A stretch of DNA of 32,367 nucleotides from Desulforhopalus singaporensis (GTDB lineage Bacteria > Desulfobacterota > Desulfobulbia > Desulfobulbales > Desulfocapsaceae), in NCBI RefSeq assembly GCF_900104445.1, contig NZ_FNJI01000038.1:1-32367 (forward strand). Direction: 5' to 3'. The notes under the pieces were generated by a model. That model saw nothing but the letters and a program-made list of their open reading frames with translations. It was not told the origin of the DNA and did no database searches. Below are positions 14,684 to 23,674 of this stretch, one piece after another. The translations under genes and the position numbers were made by a program. The first letter of the stretch is position 1. Each line of letters opens with the position of its first letter.

Positions 14684-16807
14684 ATGGATAAGATTACCAA
14701 CAAGTTTGATATTTGGGAGGGCGAAGCTATGAACTGTGAAGGGTTGAAGGATGATCATGGAGTGATTGTCGATAACCTGCTTGTTGGGATATGTATTATA
14801 CAGGAAGGACGATTCAAGTATGTAAATGGACATCTGCTGGATATGTTCGGTTATGATAAGCCTGATGCATTTATCGGAAAATCATTGTGGGACATGACGG
14901 TTTCCGAGGACAGATCTGCTGTCAGATCAAGTTATTTCAAATGTGACAGACATCGTGTTTTGCCTGATCGTTTTACATTTCGAGCACGAAAAAAAGATAA
15001 TTCAATTATCTGGATAGAGATGGGTATAAAAAGTGTTTCTTACAGGGGCAAATCATGTGATTTGGGAAATATGGTCGATATTACCCCATCGAAAATGGCG
15101 GAAGAAGCGCTACGGGAATCGAGGTATAGATATCGGATTGTACTTGATGAAATTGAAGACGGTTTTGGGGAAATAGATCTTTCTGGAAAAGTCATTTTTT
15201 GTAATGATTCGTTTATAAAAATATATGGATACCCACGAGATGAGTTAATTGGTCTGGATTATCGAGAATATCTGGATAGTAACACAGTTGATGCTGTCTA
15301 TAACGCATACAACAAGGTATATGTTACTGGGATACCGAATAAAGGATTTGCCTATGAGATTATATGTAAGAATGGGACCAGGAAAATTGTTGAAAACTCT
15401 ATATCTTTAATTGAGAATTCAGAGGGCATTCCTGTAGGTTTCCGCAGTATCGTACGTGATATTACTGCCAGAAGACATGCTGAAGAAGAACTGGCAAAGC
15501 ATCGTAGCCGTTTAGCGGCCATATTTAGCAGTGTCAGGGACGCCATTATTACCGTTGACACCAACATGGTAGTGATTGAAGCGAATAAGGCGGTGAAAAC
15601 GCTTTGTGGTATGAGTGCTGAGTATATAATCGGAAAGGTATTCACGGCTGTTCCTAATCACTGCAACAAATCATGCTACAGGTTAATAAAAGAAACTCTG
15701 GAAAGAAAAACAACGATTAAAGAATACAGGATTGAGTGCGGGCCTCGCCAGGTAGTTGTTGTCAACAGTTCTCCACTTTTGGACCAGGATGGCAAGTTTA
15801 TCGGAGGAGTCCTTGTCATACGGGATATAACAAGGCTTAACGACCTTGAAAAAGAATTGAAAGAGCGGCACCATTTTCACAACATTATTGGTAAAAGTAT
15901 TGGAATGCAGGAGATATACAGCCTTCTAGAGGATCTTGCTAATATAGAGACAACGGTTTTGGTAACCGGTGAAAGTGGTACAGGAAAAGAACTGGCAGCT
16001 AAGGCGATTCATAATGGTGGAAACCGAGCTTTTAAAAAATTTGTTGCTGTAAATTGCTCTGCTCTGGCTGAAACCTTGCTTGAAAGCGAGTTGTTCGGTC
16101 ACGTGAAAGGCGCTTTTACAGGTGCAATCAGGGACCAAGAAGGTCGTTTCAAAGCTGCTGATGGAGGAACGATCCTTTTGGATGAAATCGGTGATATTTC
16201 ACCAAAAATACAACTGAAGCTTCTTCGCATACTTCAGGAAAAGGTATTTGAGCGGGTGGGCGACTTGACCCCTGTATCGGTGGATGTCCGGGTCATTGCC
16301 TGTACAAATCGTAATTTGGCAGAAATGGTACGGAATGGGGAATTCCGTGAGGATCTTTATTACCGTCTTAAAGTTGTCGAGATCAAACTTCCACCGCTCC
16401 GTGAGCGGCTTGATGATATTCCATTACTTGTGAATCATTTTTGCAGTATTTTAACTACCCGTTTTAAAAAAAATATTGAAGGGGTGTCAGATGAGGTGCT
16501 CAAGGCATTCATGGATTATGCCTGGCCAGGAAATATCAGGGAGTTGGAACACGCATTGGAACGAGCTTTTATCCTTTGTCGAGATCGGAGAATTATGCTT
16601 TCACATTTGCCATCGGAAATCAGAGAGTATTCAAGAAATACAAAAGCTGTTTCAAAAAAAAGATTAGATGACGGACCTGAAGAGACACTTTTGGCTTTAA
16701 ACAAAACCGATTGGAACAAAGCCAAGGCAGCACGCCTGTTGGGAATTGACCGGAGTACTCTTTATAGACGAATTCAAAAATACAGGATTTCTAGACCCAC
16801 TGAATAA
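14684..16807 (+). CDS. Sigma-54-dependent transcriptional regulator, three PAS domains
   Basis: A 707-aa NtrC-class enhancer-binding protein. Three PAS sensor domains (about 28-137, 146-268, 275-395) precede an AAA+ domain with Walker A GESGTGKE (429-436), the sigma-54 contact loop GAFTGA (476-481) and Walker B TILLDEIGD. The C-terminal Fis-type HTH is KAARLLGIDRSTLYRRIQKY. There is no receiver domain or membrane segment, so it senses a cytoplasmic ligand or redox state. PAS3 carries a C-x3-C pair (C327, C331). An alternative start at 14729 has a stronger ribosome site (GGGAGG). Its stop codon overlaps module copy 2. Regulator tails identical in motif precede copies 1 and 3, so it or a paralogue probably controls all three clusters. 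Confidence 0.9.
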   Translation: MDKITNKFDIWEGEAMNCEGLKDDHGVIVDNLLVGICIIQEGRFKYVNGHLLDMFGYDKPDAFIGKSLWDMTVSEDRSAVRSSYFKCDRHRVLPDRFTFRARKKDNSIIWIEMGIKSVSYRGKSCDLGNMVDITPSKMAEEALRESRYRYRIVLDEIEDGFGEIDLSGKVIFCNDSFIKIYGYPRDELIGLDYREYLDSNTVDAVYNAYNKVYVTGIPNKGFAYEIICKNGTRKIVENSISLIENSEGIPVGFRSIVRDITARRHAEEELAKHRSRLAAIFSSVRDAIITVDTNMVVIEANKAVKTLCGMSAEYIIGKVFTAVPNHCNKSCYRLIKETLERKTTIKEYRIECGPRQVVVVNSSPLLDQDGKFIGGVLVIRDITRLNDLEKELKERHHFHNIIGKSIGMQEIYSLLEDLANIETTVLVTGESGTGKELAAKAIHNGGNRAFKKFVAVNCSALAETLLESELFGHVKGAFTGAIRDQEGRFKAADGGTILLDEIGDISPKIQLKLLRILQEKVFERVGDLTPVSVDVRVIACTNRNLAEMVRNGEFREDLYYRLKVVEIKLPPLRERLDDIPLLVNHFCSILTTRFKKNIEGVSDEVLKAFMDYAWPGNIRELEHALERAFILCRDRRIMLSHLPSEIREYSRNTKAVSKKRLDDGPEETLLALNKTDWNKAKAARLLGIDRSTLYRRIQKYRISRPTE

Positions 16808-16860
16808 GTGTTGCGTCCTGCAGATGTGCTGCGCTACACATCTGCAGGACGCAACGCTTA
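16805..16860. promoter_or_regulatory. Dyad, probable enhancer-binding (UAS) site, copy 2
   Basis: GTTGCGTCCTGCAGATGTG and its exact inverse are separated by 8 bp, giving 19-bp perfect arms. The left arm overlaps the stop codon of the regulator. It starts 150 bp upstream of the sigma-54 promoter. The lack of a T-tract makes a simple terminator unlikely, although the transcript of the regulator would contain this hairpin. Confidence 0.65.
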
Positions 16861-16902
16861 TTCCAGTTCCAGACATGACTTCTCGTCTATCATCCCCCTG
16901 CC

Positions 16903-16915
16903 TAACTATCTGATT
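16903..16915 (-). promoter_or_regulatory. IHF-like site, copy 2
   Basis: TAACTATCTGATT, identical to the site at 625-637 and a full match to the reverse IHF consensus, 53 bp upstream of the sigma-54 element. Confidence 0.55.
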
Positions 16916-16955
16916 GTTAGACATAAACAATCCGATGCCTGCCATCATTTTTTCT

Positions 16956-16971
16956 TTGGCATCTATTTTGC
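16956..16971 (+). promoter_or_regulatory. Sigma-54 (-24/-12) promoter, copy 2
   Basis: TTGGCATCTATTTTGC, identical to copy 1. Transcription would start near 16983 and run toward 17153 and 17808. Confidence 0.8.
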
Positions 16972-17152
16972 GTTCTCCGATTTTAACAGCCTGTCAAACA
17001 TATCAATCCGAAGGGTGATTGGCGACCATTGATAAAGTAATCTTGGTTTTCGCTTTATGTGCAATTCCAATAAGATACTATTGCCATGCAATGTGCGCTA
17101 TCTGGCGTAGGGATTAATAATGGTAGCTGGATATTTTCAACGGGAGGCAGAT

Positions 17153-17300
17153 ATGAACGTTAAAATTAGCCTTAAAAGGAAAAAACAATATTCTACTGGT
17201 TCAGATGAACAACAATCCGGTGAATTCGCTCTCCCATGAGGTTCGCAACGGTTTGAGCCAGGCACTGAAGGCAGCACTTGGTGATAATTGGCAGAACATC
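17153..17300 (+). pseudogene. Enoyl-CoA hydratase N-terminal remnant, frameshifted
   Basis: After the site GGGAGGC, the frame starts MNVKISLKRK. A one-base slip in an A-run at 17180-17185 moves the rest to another frame: NNILLVQMNNNPVNSLSHEV and RNGLSQALKAALGD. This is the start of a crotonase domain of the FadJ type (NPPVNALS.....GL..AL). The homology stops near 17300 and is followed at once by the C-terminal part of a thiolase. As the first gene behind promoter copy 2, it once supplied the hydration step for cluster 2. Confidence 0.75.
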
Positions 17301-17308
17301 GCGGGCTC

Positions 17309-17679
17309 TCCCCCCTGGGGATCTACCGTGACATGGCTGTGACCGGTTGCGAGCCGGACGGGATGGGGATCGGGCAGGTTTTCGCTATTCCCAAGCTCCT
17401 GAAAACAAACGGCCTGAAAATGGATGATATCGGACTCTGGGAGTTGAACGAGGCCTTCGCCGTCCAGGTAGTCTACTGCGCTACAAACTCGGCATCCCAG
17501 ACGATCGACTTAATGTCAATGGCGGTGCCATCTCCATCGGTCACCCCTACGGCATGAGCGGCACCCGCATGATCGGACATGCCCTGATCGAAGGGAAGCG
17601 GCGCAGCGTCAAGTATGTGGTTATCATCATGTGCGTTGGTGTCGGCATGGGGGTTGCCGGTCTGTTCGAGGGGGCCTGA
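17309..17679 (+). pseudogene. Thiolase C-terminal remnant, frameshifted
   Basis: The first part reads AVTGCEPDGMGIGQVFAIPK and LWELNEAFAVQV. A single lost base near 17473 shifts the frame to LNVNGGAISIGHPYGMSG and ALIEGKRRSVKYVV, ending at TGA 17677-17679. The normal VGGGMG near the end is VGVGMG. The N-terminal half, including the nucleophilic cysteine, is missing. It is therefore a nonfunctional thiolase tail fused to the hydratase head at 17153 by a large deletion. Confidence 0.85.
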
Positions 17680-17807
17680 GGCACTTGACAGGAACTGTAA
17701 AGAGGAGAGGACTGCCCGGTTCACAAGAGAATGCTCTTCTCGGTCTTATACAACAGCAGCTTTTTTGAACATCTATCTATTAACCCAGCACCGTAAGAAA
17801 CCAGATC

Positions 17808-19607
17808 ATGAATAACACACTCTTTAGCCGAAGAAATCTACAGTTTCTGCTCAATGAAGTGATCAAGATTGAAGAGATCTGCAGCTACGATTATTTCAGC
17901 GATCATGATCGTGACACCTTCGAGATGATTCTTGATACCGCCGACCAGATCGCACGCAATCAACTGCACCCCTATTTCAGCGAGATGGATAAGAAACCAC
18001 CGGTCTTTAAGAATGGAAGGGTTGAGGTGCACCCGATGGTTAGGGAATGGATGACCCAGGCCGGCGAAGGGGGCTGGATCGCGGCCTCCTTTTCCTATGA
18101 AATCGGCGGCCAGCAGTTGCCGGTTACCATACGGACGGCGACCAGCTTCATGTTCAGCGCCGCCAACTATTCCGCCGCGGTCTACCCCGTTCTGACCACC
18201 GGTGCAGCCGGTCTGATCGCCACCTTTGGTAGCGAGAAACTGCAGCAGACCTACCTACCCACCATGTTCGCCGGCAAATGGCAGGGAACCATGGCCTTGA
18301 CCGAACCGCAGGCCGGTAGTTCCCTGGCGGACATCCGTACCAGGGCAATCCCGACCGAAACAGACCACTACCTGATCAAGGGGGAAAAGATCTTCATCTC
18401 TGCCGGTGATCATGACGGCGTGGACAACATCGTTAATCTGGTCCTCGCCAAGATCGAAGGAGCTCCGGCAGGCGTCAAAGGGATCTCGCTCTTTGTCGTT
18501 CCCCGCCTGCGCCCGACCGAGGACGGACTCATCTATAACGACGTGACCACCTCCGGCACTTTTCACAAGATGGGTTACAAGGGGGCCCCGATTACCCACC
18601 TGAGCTTTGGCGATAACGGCGACTGCCATGGCTATTTGGTCGGCGAAGCACACCATGGGCTCACCTATATGTTCCGGATGATGAACGAAACCCGTCTTGA
18701 GGTCGGCAATGCCGCCGCGGCCATCGCCTCGGCTTCTTATTACAATGCCCTGAACTATGCTCAGGAGCGCCTCCAGGGGCGCAGGGCCAGTGCCAAGGAT
18801 CTGCTCCAGCCGATGGTGCCGATCATCGAACACGCCGACATCAAGCGGATGCTGCTCTTTCAACGCGCCATTGTTGAAGGCTCCCTAAGCCTGTTGCTGC
18901 AATGTTCCAAATACGCCGACCTCTGCCAGGTCGAACAGGAAGAGCAGAAAGAGCATTACGAATTGCTGCTTGACCTCCTGACACCGATCGCAAAAAGCTA
19001 CCCTTCAGAGATGGGAATTCAATCAACCAGCTACGGGTTGCAGATTCACGGGGGCTACGGCTACTGCGACGAATATCCCCAGGAACAGCTCTACCGGGAT
19101 ATTCGCATCCACCCGATACACGAAGGGACCACCACAATCCAGGGCATCGACCTGCTTGGGCGTAAGGTGCAGATGCAAAAAGGCATAGCCTTCCCCCTCT
19201 TTGTCGCCCAGGTGGAGAAAGCCATTGAGGATGCTAACCAGGACCAGGATCTGTCACCTTATGCCGAACGGTTGAAGGGTGGACTGACCGCCCTGATTGA
19301 GGTCACCGACAGGTTGGTCGGTACCAGCGCTGTTGATCCGGAACTTATCCTGGCCGACTCAGCACTCTATCTGGAGTTGTTCGGACTGGTTGCTATCGCT
19401 TGGCAATGGCTGTTGCAGGGGACAACTGCTCAGCGCGCCCTGCAAACCGACCCGAGTGAGCGAGAAACAAGTTTCTACCAGGGGAAAATATTAACATTAC
19501 GATATTTTTTCCACTATGAACTGTCCAAGTATCACGGCCTCGCCCTGCGACTTGGTGAACGGGACGGACTGACGGTAAGGTCTGGAGTTGAAGATTTTGA
19601 AGACTGA
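17808..19607 (+). CDS. Acyl-CoA dehydrogenase, large (599-aa) class
   Basis: Paralogue of the enzyme at 988, aligned along its whole length (NTLFSRRNLQFLLNEV; ALTEPQAGSSLADIRT; HEGTTTIQGIDLLGRKVQ). The predicted catalytic glutamate is E439. It uses FAD and would feed electrons to the Etf pair encoded at 24720-26420. No strong ribosome site is visible before the ATG, but the start agrees with the paralogue. It is the first intact gene behind promoter copy 2, about 825 bp from the predicted transcription start, with dead genes between. The two paralogues probably act on related but different acyl-CoAs. Confidence 0.9.
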   Translation: MNNTLFSRRNLQFLLNEVIKIEEICSYDYFSDHDRDTFEMILDTADQIARNQLHPYFSEMDKKPPVFKNGRVEVHPMVREWMTQAGEGGWIAASFSYEIGGQQLPVTIRTATSFMFSAANYSAAVYPVLTTGAAGLIATFGSEKLQQTYLPTMFAGKWQGTMALTEPQAGSSLADIRTRAIPTETDHYLIKGEKIFISAGDHDGVDNIVNLVLAKIEGAPAGVKGISLFVVPRLRPTEDGLIYNDVTTSGTFHKMGYKGAPITHLSFGDNGDCHGYLVGEAHHGLTYMFRMMNETRLEVGNAAAAIASASYYNALNYAQERLQGRRASAKDLLQPMVPIIEHADIKRMLLFQRAIVEGSLSLLLQCSKYADLCQVEQEEQKEHYELLLDLLTPIAKSYPSEMGIQSTSYGLQIHGGYGYCDEYPQEQLYRDIRIHPIHEGTTTIQGIDLLGRKVQMQKGIAFPLFVAQVEKAIEDANQDQDLSPYAERLKGGLTALIEVTDRLVGTSAVDPELILADSALYLELFGLVAIAWQWLLQGTTAQRALQTDPSERETSFYQGKILTLRYFFHYELSKYHGLALRLGERDGLTVRSGVEDFED

Positions 19608-20100
19608 ACTTTTTGCCACTGGGTCAGGCTGCCTGACGCCGCGAACTGGGAAAATGAAGAGGATCACCACCAAAATGCCCTATCATGTCGGCGAGGTTCA
19701 CCTCTATCTGACAGAGATCGTTAGTGGGTTGGTGCTGTTATACGTCTTTAAAACTCATGGACATTTCGACCATTTCGGTCTTGCCAGGATTCCTGGAAAA
19801 GGAGACAACTGCTAAGATTAATTTTTCGCGCGACACTGCAGCACAATTATTCGGCAAACAAACCTATATTGACAACCTGGTCTGGTTGACAAAGTCTCTC
19901 GGATCAACAGCGCGGCGACTCTGCCGGAGCAGTATCTCCTGGCCGAAGAATGGGGAGAACTGTTGCACAGTCTGGGCATCGCGCCCGCCTGACCATCAGC
20001 AACGTAAAGACACCAACCGTCCGATTGTTAAAGAAATCGATCAAATAAGCATTGTGGCGGTTTAAATCTTTAATATCATAATATACATGAGGTTTATACA
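19608..20100 (+). other. Intergenic gap of 493 bp, degenerate
   Basis: No intact gene. Several short frames are open. One without a start ends at about 19992 and reads INSAATLPEQYLLAEEW then GELLHSLGIAPA, which looks like the C-terminus of a protein I do not recognise. The stretch is probably more decayed coding DNA, in line with the fossils on both sides. Confidence 0.45.
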
Positions 20101-21351
20101 ATGGAAGAGGTAGTCATCGTTTCAGGTTGCAGAACAGCCATTGGTAGCTTTGGAGGGACTTTGCTTCCCATGAATGGGGCAAGCCTTGCTGCCGTTACTA
20201 TGAAGGAAGCTGTTAAAAGGGCAAATATCGATCCTGCCTTAATTGATGATATCAGGTATGGGAGTTGCGTAGAATCTTGTGACACCCTTAATGTCACAAG
20301 AGTCGGAGCATTGCTGGCCGGAATCCCAGACACGGTCCCTGCTGCCACCGTCAACAGGGTTTGTATCTCAGGGATGGAAGCCATGATATCAGGGATGGCT
20401 ATGATCCAGGCAGGTATGGCGGATATTATTCTGGCAGGTGGTACGGAACATATGTCCTCAATTCCTTATACTGTTCCCAAGGCCAGGTGGGGCTGCAGGC
20501 TGCAGGACAGCACCTTCGTGGACAGCTTGATCCACGCACTCCATTGCGGTTCACACATAATACCACATCCTGAGGACGGCCCGGTGGATGAGACACAGGC
20601 CCCTTTGAGCATGTTTGTCGGCAAACCATATATCATGGGACACACCACTGAGTTTATTGCCCAGCACCTGGATATTTCCCGCAGAGAAATGGATGAGGTG
20701 GCATTGCGAAGTCATAACGAAGCGGAACGTGCCACCAATGACGGATCTTTTAAAGATGAAATCGTACCCGTTGAAGTCCCACATAGACGTAAAGAGTCTA
20801 TTGTTTTTGATAGAGACGAACACTTCAAGCCGGGCGTGACCCTGGAACAACTTGAGGCCCTGCAACCTGCTTTTGTGCCTAAGATTGGAAAGGTAACCGC
20901 AGGAAATTCCTCTGGAATAAATGATGGGTCAACCGGCATGATCATCATGTCCGCCTCCAAAGCCAGGGAACTTGGTTTGGCGCCTATTGCTAAAATCAAG
21001 GCCGCAGCAAGGGGAGCCTGCCATCCCTCTATCATGGGCCTTTCTCCTGTGCCGGCGGTTCAAAACCTGCTCAAGTCAACAGGAATCGAGATTGGGGATT
21101 TTGACCTCTGTGAAGTAAATGAAGCCTTTGCTGGACAGTATATTGGCTGTGAGAGAGAGCTTGGCCTTAATCGTGATATCACCAATGTTAACGGTTCCGG
21201 TATTGGTCTTGGCCATCCTGTCGGTTCCACAGGGGCGCGCCTGATTGTGACCCTTATGTATGCGCTCAAAAACAGAAACAAATCCCTCGGCCTTGCCACT
21301 CTATGCGGCGGGGGAGGGGTATCGATGGCCTGTGCTATTGAAATGCTCTAA
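20101..21351 (+). CDS. Thiolase (acetyl-CoA acetyltransferase)
   Basis: Catalytic residues are C88 (VNRVCISGMEAM), H372 (GLGHPVGSTGAR) and C402 (TLCGGGGVS), with CEVNEAFAGQ. The usual glycine after the first cysteine is isoleucine. At 416 aa it is slightly longer than usual, with extra sequence at about 135-180 in the substrate-covering loop. It cleaves 3-oxoacyl-CoA or acetoacetyl-CoA and is only distantly like the thiolase at 8471. It is the working thiolase of cluster 2; the fossil at 17309 is a different thiolase. Confidence 0.9.
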   Translation: MEEVVIVSGCRTAIGSFGGTLLPMNGASLAAVTMKEAVKRANIDPALIDDIRYGSCVESCDTLNVTRVGALLAGIPDTVPAATVNRVCISGMEAMISGMAMIQAGMADIILAGGTEHMSSIPYTVPKARWGCRLQDSTFVDSLIHALHCGSHIIPHPEDGPVDETQAPLSMFVGKPYIMGHTTEFIAQHLDISRREMDEVALRSHNEAERATNDGSFKDEIVPVEVPHRRKESIVFDRDEHFKPGVTLEQLEALQPAFVPKIGKVTAGNSSGINDGSTGMIIMSASKARELGLAPIAKIKAAARGACHPSIMGLSPVPAVQNLLKSTGIEIGDFDLCEVNEAFAGQYIGCERELGLNRDITNVNGSGIGLGHPVGSTGARLIVTLMYALKNRNKSLGLATLCGGGGVSMACAIEML

Positions 21352-21470
21352 GGTATTGGGGAGCTACAATTGTCTGTTCCATGACAGTTCGGTTTTTTAA
21401 TCCGGTTCGTTTCTGCCCTTGGGCTGTGCTGCTCCGCTGAGATGGACCTGGAAAAACGTAATCGCGGGAT

Positions 21471-21532
21471 GTTTATTGCACTTTTAACTTTGGTATCCTC
21501 GCTTCATTTCGCAGCTGGAAGGTGCAATAAAC
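21471..21532 (+). promoter_or_regulatory. Long inverted repeat upstream of the ADP-forming ligase
   Basis: GTTTATTGCAC (21471-21481) and GTGCAATAAAC (21522-21532) are perfect 11-bp arms with a 40-nt gap. In RNA the stem could extend about four more pairs using G-U wobbles. It ends 9 bases before the ribosome site AGGAGGG. It could be an operator pair or a leader hairpin controlling the ligase gene. Confidence 0.5.
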
Positions 21533-21551
21533 CCACTTTCAGGAGGGCGTC

Positions 21552-23672
21552 ATGAGTCTTCGGCAGTTAGGTTTTATAGAGAGCGTTAATCTCCTTCAAG
21601 GTCACGGTATTGACGTTGAGGGTATCCTTGCTTCCAGCTTGGAGGAGGTACTCTTCGCGGCAGATAGTGTCGGGTATCCTGTGGTACTAAAGGCAGTATC
21701 GGAAAAGATTATCCACAAATCTGATATTGGTGCTGTATTGCTTAACCTGCACGATCGTGCTGAAATTGAAACGGCATATTTCCAACTGCTCGACAATGGT
21801 TTGCAGGCCACCGGAGAGCCATTGGACGGTATCCTTGTTCAGGCAATGGCAAAGCCCGGATTTGAGCTTTTGCTCGGTGCAAAACAGGATCCTAGTTTTG
21901 GGCCGGTTACCATGCTTGGATTGGGGGGACGCTATGTCGAGTTATTCTCTGATGCCGCAACCGGTATTGGGGTGTTAACACGGCAAGATGTATTGGATAT
22001 GTTGGTTGAGACGAAGGCTGGCCATATACTGGGGGGATACAGGGGCCAGATACTCGACTTTGATGCTGTTATTGAACTGACAATAAAGGTATCAAAATTT
22101 ATGGCTGAGCATCCGGAGATCCATGAAATGGATTTGAACCCGGTGCTGGTCTACGAAAAAGGCTATGCAATTGTAGACTCCAGACTCATCGGAGGGGAGG
22201 TGGTTGCCTATCCGGACTTTGAACAGATCACTCAGGAAAAAATCAACACTATTCAGGCGATATTTGATGCCAGGTCGGTGGCAATAATTGGTGCCTCAAG
22301 GCCCGGTACCCAGGGTGGGGTTATCCTTAAAAACTGCCTGGGCATCGATCGAATTTATCCGATACATCCGCGGTTTGATCAGCTTCATGGTCTCAGATGT
22401 TATCCGAATCTACAGGCTTTGCCTGAAATTCCCGAAGTGGCAGTCTTTGCGGTTAACCCGGAAAGGACCCTGCAAATATTTGAAGAATTTTGCACGATGG
22501 GCGGCAAAGGTGCCATCATTTTCAGTGATGGTTTTGCAGAAGTAGGTCGGCACGATCTTGAAAAGAGTCTTCTGGAACTTTCCAAGCAACATAACGTCCC
22601 GTATATCGGCCCCAACTGCATGGGGGTTATCGATAATTTTTCGAAACTGAATACAAATTTTATCCCCGAACAACGTTCAACCCCGGTCACTACGCCAAAT
22701 GGCATCGGCGTCATTTCCCAAAGTGGTGGCATAGGACTGGAACTCCTGGAAATGTTTGGGGCAGATAAACTCAATATTGGTCGCTGGGTGTCAATCGGCA
22801 ATGGTTCCAGCCTCGGTGTCCCGGAACACCTGGCCTACATGGGAGAGGATGATCGGATCAAAGTGATAGCCATCTATCTTGAAGGGGTAGCGGATGGTTT
22901 GAAACTGATGGAGATTGGGCGGAGGGTAACCAGGAAAAAACCGGTACTGATAATAAAGGGGGGAGTCGGTGGAGGAGCCGAGGCGGCATTGTCCCACACT
23001 GCGTCGATGGCCGGAAGCCACGAAGCGTTTAAGGCATGCTGCAGACAGGCAGGATTTTACCTGGTGGAAGACTTGACGGAAGATCCGAAAATCCTGGTCA
23101 ACGTCTTATCAATGCTCACCAGTCAACCCGTTCCTCTGGGGGATAAAATAGCCGTAGTCAGTGTTGGCGGGGGGGCCGGAATTCTTCTTGCGGATCAGGT
23201 GACCGAAGAAAAGATGGCGCTTGCATCCTTTACAGCGGAAACCAGAGTTCGACTGCAACAACTGATGGGAAAAAACCTCGCAGCGGATACTTCCGCCCTG
23301 AAGGCGTCGACACTTCAGGGCGTAGGAAACAATCCTATTGACATGTTTGGCGATTGTGATGATGAACGACTGCTGGAGGCGCTTCGAATAATTGATGATG
23401 ATCCGAATACCGACGTTATTATTACAGCTATTTACCTGCAGGTTCCTTTGCTTTCCGAATACCTTCCGGAACGTCTGGTCGATCTGAAAAGCGAGTTGAA
23501 AAAACCGCTCATTATCTCTCTTCGGGGGTTTTCCGACTATGTCCTCCGCAGCAGTGGATACATGTCTGCAAAACAACTGAAGTCGTATACGGTGCCGATG
23601 ATAAAACCGATGCGAATTGCCTTGGATATCTGGCAGAAATATAAAAAATCTTTTTTGGACAAACGTTTCTAG
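21552..23672 (+). CDS. ADP-forming acyl-CoA/acetyl-CoA synthetase, ATP-grasp domain first
   Basis: A 706-aa acyl-CoA synthetase (NDP-forming) that interconverts acyl-CoA, ADP and phosphate with acid, ATP and CoA. Residues about 1-225 are the ATP-grasp half (YPVVLKAVSEKIIHKSDIGA; MDLNPVLVYEKGYAIVDSR). Residues about 235-700 are the CoA-binding and ligase halves (SVAIIGASRPGTQGG; YIGPNCMGV; ISQSGGIG). The phosphohistidine is probably H482 in LSHTASMAGSHEAF. The ATP-grasp half comes first, whereas many fused bacterial enzymes have it last. In catabolism it would conserve the thioester energy as ATP. It has the good site AGGAGGG. Confidence 0.85.
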   Translation: MSLRQLGFIESVNLLQGHGIDVEGILASSLEEVLFAADSVGYPVVLKAVSEKIIHKSDIGAVLLNLHDRAEIETAYFQLLDNGLQATGEPLDGILVQAMAKPGFELLLGAKQDPSFGPVTMLGLGGRYVELFSDAATGIGVLTRQDVLDMLVETKAGHILGGYRGQILDFDAVIELTIKVSKFMAEHPEIHEMDLNPVLVYEKGYAIVDSRLIGGEVVAYPDFEQITQEKINTIQAIFDARSVAIIGASRPGTQGGVILKNCLGIDRIYPIHPRFDQLHGLRCYPNLQALPEIPEVAVFAVNPERTLQIFEEFCTMGGKGAIIFSDGFAEVGRHDLEKSLLELSKQHNVPYIGPNCMGVIDNFSKLNTNFIPEQRSTPVTTPNGIGVISQSGGIGLELLEMFGADKLNIGRWVSIGNGSSLGVPEHLAYMGEDDRIKVIAIYLEGVADGLKLMEIGRRVTRKKPVLIIKGGVGGGAEAALSHTASMAGSHEAFKACCRQAGFYLVEDLTEDPKILVNVLSMLTSQPVPLGDKIAVVSVGGGAGILLADQVTEEKMALASFTAETRVRLQQLMGKNLAADTSALKASTLQGVGNNPIDMFGDCDDERLLEALRIIDDDPNTDVIITAIYLQVPLLSEYLPERLVDLKSELKKPLIISLRGFSDYVLRSSGYMSAKQLKSYTVPMIKPMRIALDIWQKYKKSFLDKRF

Positions 23673-23674
23673 AA

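Larger units (their letters stand above)
16760..17124 (+). repeat. Regulatory module copy 2 (attached to the intact regulator)
   Basis: Homologous to 468-827 and 27973-28445. It includes the last codons of the regulator (LYRRIQKYRISRPTE), the dyad, the IHF-like site and the sigma-54 promoter. It shares with copy 3 the segment from GGGTGATTGGCGA to GGATTAATAA, which copy 1 lacks, but it lacks the leader hairpin of copies 1 and 3. It points at the fossil hydratase/thiolase and the acyl-CoA dehydrogenase at 17808. Confidence 0.85.

Noticed and set aside
16805-16860. Dyad as a simple intrinsic terminator of the regulator gene
   Set aside because: No T-tract follows on either strand, and the same dyad is kept upstream of two promoters that have no full regulator gene.
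19588-20065. Two overlapping small genes downstream of the second large acyl-CoA dehydrogenase
   Set aside because: Neither has a ribosome site or a family motif; the region looks like decayed coding DNA.
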